A stretch of 64,000 nucleotides of DNA from Stutzerimonas stutzeri (lineage in GTDB: Bacteria > Pseudomonadota > Gammaproteobacteria > Pseudomonadales > Pseudomonadaceae), in assembly GCF_009789555.1 (NCBI RefSeq), contig NZ_CP046902.1:1290001-1354000 (forward strand), read 5' to 3'. The position numbers and the translations under genes are program-made. Positions 62,065 through 64,000 of this stretch are shown in pieces; position 1 is the first letter of the stretch; each line of letters starts with the position of its first letter. Under the pieces are notes generated by a model. The model worked only from the letters and a program-made list of their open reading frames with translations. It was not told where the DNA came from and made no database searches.

Positions 62065-62732
62065 AGGCGATGATCCTCGCTGCCGGAAAGGGCGAGCGTC
62101 TGCGCCCGCTGACCTTGCACACGCCCAAACCCCTGGTGCGGGCAGGTGCGATGCCGCTGATCGAGTACCACGTACGGGCGCTGGCGCGTGCGGGCTTCAC
62201 CGAGCTGGTGATCAACCATGCCTGGCTCGGCGAGCAGATCGAGGCGTACCTGGGCGAGGGCGGGCGGTTCGGCGTGCATATCCAGTATTCCGCCGAGGGC
62301 GAGCCGCTCGAGACTGGAGGCGGCATCCATCGGGCGCTGCCGCTGCTGGGCGAGCAACCGTTCGTGGTGGTCAATGGCGACATCTGGACCGACTACGACT
62401 TCGCCGCGCTGGCACAACCGCTCGCGGGGCTGGCGCATCTGGTGCTGGTGGACAACCCACCCCATCATCGTGGCGGTGACTTCACGCTCGAGCGCGGCAA
62501 GGTCAGCGAAGGCGGCGCGCAGGCAGCGACCTTCACCTACAGCGGAATTGCCGTACTGCATCCTCGGTTGTTCGCGCACTGCAACGGCGGTGCGTTCAAA
62601 CTCGCGCCGCTGTTGCGTCAGGCCATGGCGACCGGCCAGGTCACCGGCGAGCATTTCGACGGGCGCTGGGTCGATGTCGGCACCCACGAGCGCCTGGCGG
62701 ACGTCGAGCGCATCCTGGAGGCGCGACGCTGA
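62061..62732 (+). CDS. murU: N-acetylmuramate alpha-1-phosphate uridylyltransferase
   Basis: A 223-aa nucleotidyltransferase: MKAMILAAGKGERLRPLTLHTPKPL is the NTP-binding signature, with VNGDIWTDYD as the metal site and WVDVGTHERL at the end. It acts after AmgK in cell-wall recycling. Confidence 0.93.
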   Translation: MKAMILAAGKGERLRPLTLHTPKPLVRAGAMPLIEYHVRALARAGFTELVINHAWLGEQIEAYLGEGGRFGVHIQYSAEGEPLETGGGIHRALPLLGEQPFVVVNGDIWTDYDFAALAQPLAGLAHLVLVDNPPHHRGGDFTLERGKVSEGGAQAATFTYSGIAVLHPRLFAHCNGGAFKLAPLLRQAMATGQVTGEHFDGRWVDVGTHERLADVERILEARR

Positions 62733-63500
62733 ATGTTCTGGCCCATTACATTTTTGGGTGCGCTGATCGGCTGGCTGATCGCAACGATTCCAGGCGCTCT
62801 GCTTGGCGCGCTCATCGGGCAGGTCCTCGATCGTCGCCTCGGGCTCGATTCCTGGGCTCGTCTGCGTGCACACATGGGCGGCAAGGCGCCGATGCAAGGC
62901 GAGGAGTTGCTGTTCTTTCTGCTCGGGCGGTTGGCCAAAAGCAGCGGGCGGATCAGCGAGGCGCATATCCAGGCCGCACGCAGGGAGATGCAGCGGTTGC
63001 AGTTGGGCCCGGCGGCCCAGCGGGCCGCCATCGATGCGTTCTACCGGGGCAAATCCAGCGGCGAGGGGTTGCGCGACCCGCTTCAGGGCCTGCGTGGGCG
63101 CCATGGCGAAGCCAAGGCGGTGCTCCAGGCCTGTTGGAGAATGGCGCGGGCGCAAGGGCAGATCGATGCGCGAGAGCATGAACTGGTCATGCTCTGGGGG
63201 CGGTGGATGGGCTGGGATTCAGCGGCCATCGCGGCGCTGGACCCGAATGGCGGGCGGCGGCAGGGCGCGCCGAGCAACCTGGGTGGCGCCTATGAGCAGG
63301 CCCTGCGGCTTCTCGGCGTGCGTGCCGACAGCGAGCCGCAGGCGATCAAGCGCGCCTATAGGCGACTGCTCAGCAAGCATCATCCGGACAAGCAGGCCGG
63401 TGCTGGCGCAACCCCGCTGCAGGTCCGCGAGGCCACCGAGCGAACCCGTGAGCTGCACAACGCCTACACCCTGATCCGTGAGCGTCGCGGTTTTCGCTGA
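62733..63500 (+). CDS. djlA: DnaJ-like membrane co-chaperone DjlA
   Basis: A 255-aa type III J protein. One N-terminal Gly/Ala-rich membrane helix (FLGALIGWLIATIPGALLGALIGQVL) is followed by a TerB-like helical domain and a C-terminal J domain with HHPDK. It stimulates DnaK at the inner membrane. It starts right after the murU stop. Confidence 0.9.
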   Translation: MFWPITFLGALIGWLIATIPGALLGALIGQVLDRRLGLDSWARLRAHMGGKAPMQGEELLFFLLGRLAKSSGRISEAHIQAARREMQRLQLGPAAQRAAIDAFYRGKSSGEGLRDPLQGLRGRHGEAKAVLQACWRMARAQGQIDAREHELVMLWGRWMGWDSAAIAALDPNGGRRQGAPSNLGGAYEQALRLLGVRADSEPQAIKRAYRRLLSKHHPDKQAGAGATPLQVREATERTRELHNAYTLIRERRGFR

Positions 63501-63537
63501 TGCCATGCGATGGCGCACCGGACCCGGCGCAAGGCTG

Positions 63538-64000
63538 CTAGAACTGTGGGTCGAGCCAGCCGCGAGCCCGGCGGAGCAACTGCTCCTGCTGCGTTTCGGT
63601 ATCGCCGTTCAGCGGCTGCAGCCCAATCTGACGATACGCCGGATGTCTGTTTCGCCGGCTCGCATCGAGGCGCTCGCGAGCCGCTGAGCGCTGACTGGCG
63701 TCGTCCTTGTAGAAGAGGTCGCCTGTCGGGATATTGAGGCTCGGGAGCAGCCGTCCAAGCGGCTCGTCCTGGTCGTCGGGCTGGCGCGGCTGGATCACCA
63801 GCAGGTGCCGAACATCGGGCGGGGTCGACTGTTGAAGGTAGCGCGCGGCCCAATAGCCGCCGGTGCCCTGGCCGAGGAGCACGATGGCCGCCGGTTGCCT
63901 GCCGCGCGCGAAGTCGACGGCTGCCTGGATGCGCTGAGCGACCTGTTCTTCATGGCGGAGTTCCGGTTGCGCTGGCGCGGCCGGCTGTGCGTCAGTGTCT
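63538..64000 (-). CDS. DUF3530 family alpha/beta-hydrolase-like protein (partial, N-terminus off the right edge)
   Basis: An open frame of 153 residues enters from the right edge (DTDAQPAAPAQPELRHEEQV) and ends at TAG 63538. AAIVLLGQGTGGYWAARYLQQ resembles the nucleophile elbow of alpha/beta hydrolases with Thr in place of Ser, as seen in DUF3530 proteins of Pseudomonas. Function is unknown. It converges on djlA. Confidence 0.75.
   Translation of the reverse strand, partial: DTDAQPAAPAQPELRHEEQVAQRIQAAVDFARGRQPAAIVLLGQGTGGYWAARYLQQSTPPDVRHLLVIQPRQPDDQDEPLGRLLPSLNIPTGDLFYKDDASQRSAARERLDASRRNRHPAYRQIGLQPLNGDTETQQEQLLRRARGWLDPQF

Overview
The window is chromosomal DNA from a high-GC gammaproteobacterium of the Pseudomonas lineage, most likely the Stutzerimonas (P. 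stutzeri) group. The evidence is the conserved block rpoD-dnaG-rpsU / tsaD-plsY-folB-folK-cca-spoVR-yeaH-prkA-glpE-apaH-apaG-rsmA-pdxA-surA-lptD / amgK-murU-djlA, which follows the usual Pseudomonas order. The species-level placement is inference from gene order and composition.

Positions 1-14.4 kb hold an aryl-polyene (APE) pigment cluster read leftwards and running off the left edge. It contains a ketosynthase and chain-length-factor relative, two acyl carrier proteins, an aryl-ACP ligase fused to a dehydratase, a second dehydratase (cut by the edge), two acyltransferases, a glycosyltransferase, a thioesterase, a LolA-like carrier, an MMPL exporter and a DUF3261 lipoprotein. Two genes go beyond the minimal set: an MIO ammonia-lyase that could make the aryl starter, and a flavoprotein with the WxWxIP motif of flavin-dependent halogenases. 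Together they suggest an outer-membrane, possibly halogenated, aryl polyene. Most genes overlap by 4-20 bp.

Positions 14.6-21.1 kb are ordinary chromosome: thioredoxin 2 (trxC), O-acetylhomoserine sulfhydrylase, an SLC13-type transporter, and a two-gene signalling unit (MEDS-domain sensor plus hybrid histidine kinase).

Positions 21.27-39.59 kb form an 18.3 kb genomic island inserted at the 3' end of tRNA-Ile2(CAT). A perfect 43-bp repeat of the tRNA 3' half, running from the anticodon to the CCA end, bounds it, and the repeat extends imperfectly to 73 bp through the tRNA terminator. The tRNA-adjacent integrase is a wreck (frameshifts, stop, truncation), so the island looks stranded. Its left part carries two AraC-type regulators, a small monooxygenase-like protein and a degenerate GGDEF protein. 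Its middle is a complete phosphate-ester/phytate scavenging set: secreted metallophosphatase, TonB-dependent receptor, tandem beta-propeller phytase lipoprotein and a private ExbB-ExbD-TonB. Its right part is defence-like: an AT-rich 892-aa protein with an Mrr-like nuclease domain joined to a NACHT NTPase, a NERD/zinc-finger membrane protein and a Fic-domain protein with palindromic operator-like repeats.

Positions 39.6-64 kb are core genes: the macromolecular synthesis operon (rpsU-dnaG-rpoD, with a strong terminator between rpsU and dnaG), folate and phospholipid genes, CCA addition, the SpoVR-YeaH-PrkA stress kinase unit, the glpE-apaH-apaG-rsmA / pdxA / surA-lptD series and, divergently, amgK-murU-djlA. 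A partial DUF3530 gene lies at the right edge.
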